From UBA1172 sp002457135 (GTDB lineage Bacteria > Pseudomonadota > Alphaproteobacteria > Puniceispirillales > UBA1172), in contig CBFIBR010000005.1 in NCBI GenBank assembly GCA_965660935.1, positions 10,108 to 74,107 on the forward strand: a stretch of 64,000 nt of DNA. Direction: 5' to 3'. This document shows positions 63,137 to 64,000 of this stretch, in pieces. The translations under genes and the position numbers were made by a program. The notes under the pieces were generated by a model, which made no database searches, was not told where the DNA came from, and saw only the letters and a list, made by a program, of their open reading frames with translations. Each line of letters begins with the position of its first letter. Within the stretch, counting starts at the first letter, position 1.

Positions 63137-64000
63137 ATGTCAACACCATCACTCACGCCCCTCTTGACCCTGACCGCGCCTGCCATGGAACGCGTCAACA
63201 GCATTATCATCGACCGGATGCAGAGCGAGATCGACCTGATCCCGACCCTGGCCGGTCATCTGGTTTCAGCGGGCGGCAAGCGTATTCGGCCCGTGCTGAC
63301 CCTGGCGGGTGCCATGATCGCGGCAGGCACCAGCGATGACCGGGCGGCCAAGCTGGCGGCGGCGGTGGAATTTATCCATACCGCCACGCTGCTGCATGAT
63401 GATGTTATTGATGAAAGCGCGATGCGGCGCGGCAAGGAAACCGCCAACACCATATGGGGCAATGAGGCCAGCGTGCTGGTGGGGGATTTTCTCTTTGCCC
63501 GCGCCTTTGAGCTGATGGTGGAAACCGATGATATCGTCGTGCTGGGGAAGCTGGCCGGGGCCTCGGCACGGATCACCGAAGGCGAAATCCACCAGATGCT
63601 GATTGCCGGAAAGCCTGATACAGCAATCGGGGATTACCTGAAAGTCATCGTCGGCAAGACCGCCGAGCTGTTCGCCGCGGCGGCTGAAACAGGTGCCATG
63701 GTGGCGGGGGCAGATACTGCGACAGCGCGGATCATGCATGATTATGGCATGGCGCTGGGGATCGCGTTCCAGATCGCCGATGACGCGCTGGATTACCGCG
63801 CTGATCAGGCGGTGCTGGGCAAATCCGTGGGGGATGATTTCATGGAGGGCAAGACAACCCTGCCGGTGATGATCGCCTTCGCTGACGGGGATGACCGCGA
63901 ACAGGCGTTCTGGCGGCGTTGCCTGAGTGACGGTGATATCAGGGATGGTGACCTGGAGGAGGCACAGTCCATGCTGGCCAGCCATAACGCGATTGACCGC
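63137..64000 (+). CDS. ispB: Polyprenyl diphosphate synthase (IspB-like), truncated by the window edge
   Basis: The enzyme makes the long isoprenoid tail of ubiquinone. 288 codons are visible without a stop. GGKRIRPVLTLAGA, the first Asp-rich motif LLHDDVID (D88, D89, D92) and the second DDALDYR near residue 215 are intact. ATG 63137 follows a weak CAGAACC. About 30-50 C-terminal residues lie beyond the window. Octaprenyl or decaprenyl length cannot be decided from the sequence. Confidence 0.9.
   Translation, partial: MSTPSLTPLLTLTAPAMERVNSIIIDRMQSEIDLIPTLAGHLVSAGGKRIRPVLTLAGAMIAAGTSDDRAAKLAAAVEFIHTATLLHDDVIDESAMRRGKETANTIWGNEASVLVGDFLFARAFELMVETDDIVVLGKLAGASARITEGEIHQMLIAGKPDTAIGDYLKVIVGKTAELFAAAAETGAMVAGADTATARIMHDYGMALGIAFQIADDALDYRADQAVLGKSVGDDFMEGKTTLPVMIAFADGDDREQAFWRRCLSDGDIRDGDLEEAQSMLASHNAIDR

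Overview
The window is a 64 kb stretch of an alphaproteobacterial chromosome. Gene order supports this: ftsZ-lpxC-bamD-recN-ligA, rluD next to rpoH (here interrupted), serC-serA-hisZ-purA, ruvCAB-ybgC-tolQRAB-pal-cpoB-tilS-ftsH-folP-glmM, zapA-6S RNA-5-formyl-THF cyclo-ligase, and glyQ-glyS-ppdK. The protein sequences and moderately high GC suit a marine Rhodospirillales or SAR116-like lineage, but I cannot fix the genus from sequence alone. Almost everything is core housekeeping DNA, densely packed, with many 4-nt ATGA overlaps. I saw no insertion sequence, CRISPR array, rRNA or tRNA gene.

Layout. 1-5944 (+): end of the division cluster, then lipid A synthesis, outer-membrane assembly and DNA repair. 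5941-10948 (-): uvrD-prmA-aminopeptidase P. 11063-12447 (+): mlaA-mlaC. 12473-14808 (-): ettA and a conserved unknown. 14864-17580 (+): a two-component sodium/solute symporter with an EF-hand-like loop, a strong terminator and a YggT-like membrane protein. 17610-19095: a small membrane protein divergent from rluD. 19094-20746: an AT-rich BglII/BstYI-type restriction-modification pair, bounded by a 13/14-bp direct repeat. 20744-21640 (-): a GrdB-like protein. 21743 (+): rpoH. 22692-28171 (-): serC-serA-hisZ-purA. 28312 (+): a glutathione S-transferase homologue. 29049-46402 (-): a 17 kb single-direction block running from zapA through 6S RNA, folate and RNA-related genes, ruvCAB, the Tol-Pal system, tilS, ftsH, folP and glmM. 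46640-52118 (+): class I aldolase, efp, suhB, a MotA/MotB-like pair and a lipoprotein. 52083-53870 (-): an ABC exporter. 54033-54915 (+): rpmE and ibpA. 55032-62972 (-): ppdK, glyS, glyQ, a zinc-ribbon protein, an S49 peptidase, a methyltransferase and a DUF2007 protein. 63137-end (+): a polyprenyl diphosphate synthase cut by the window edge.

Systems. Cell-envelope maintenance dominates (LpxC, BamD, MlaA/C, Tol-Pal-CpoB, GlmM). Branch migration (RuvABC), DNA repair (RecN, UvrD, LigA), serine synthesis (SerA, SerC) and C1/folate metabolism (FolP, cyclo-ligase) are also present. Heat-shock control appears twice: the rpoH gene itself, and ibpA, which carries both an RpoH-type promoter and a ROSE-type RNA thermometer.

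Most unusual signals. Short in-frame tandem duplications of 12-18 bp occur at six unrelated genes (prmA, hisZ, ruvB, cyclo-ligase, a lipoprotein, ibpA), and one non-coding array lies between serA and hisZ. Several look like copies of the native terminal codons of the gene. Other signals are the scar-bounded restriction-modification insertion in the rluD-rpoH interval, a perfect 14-bp inverted repeat before lpxC, a G8 tract inside the rpmE promoter spacer, and a lone MotA/MotB-like motor pair with a hairpin over its ribosome-binding site.
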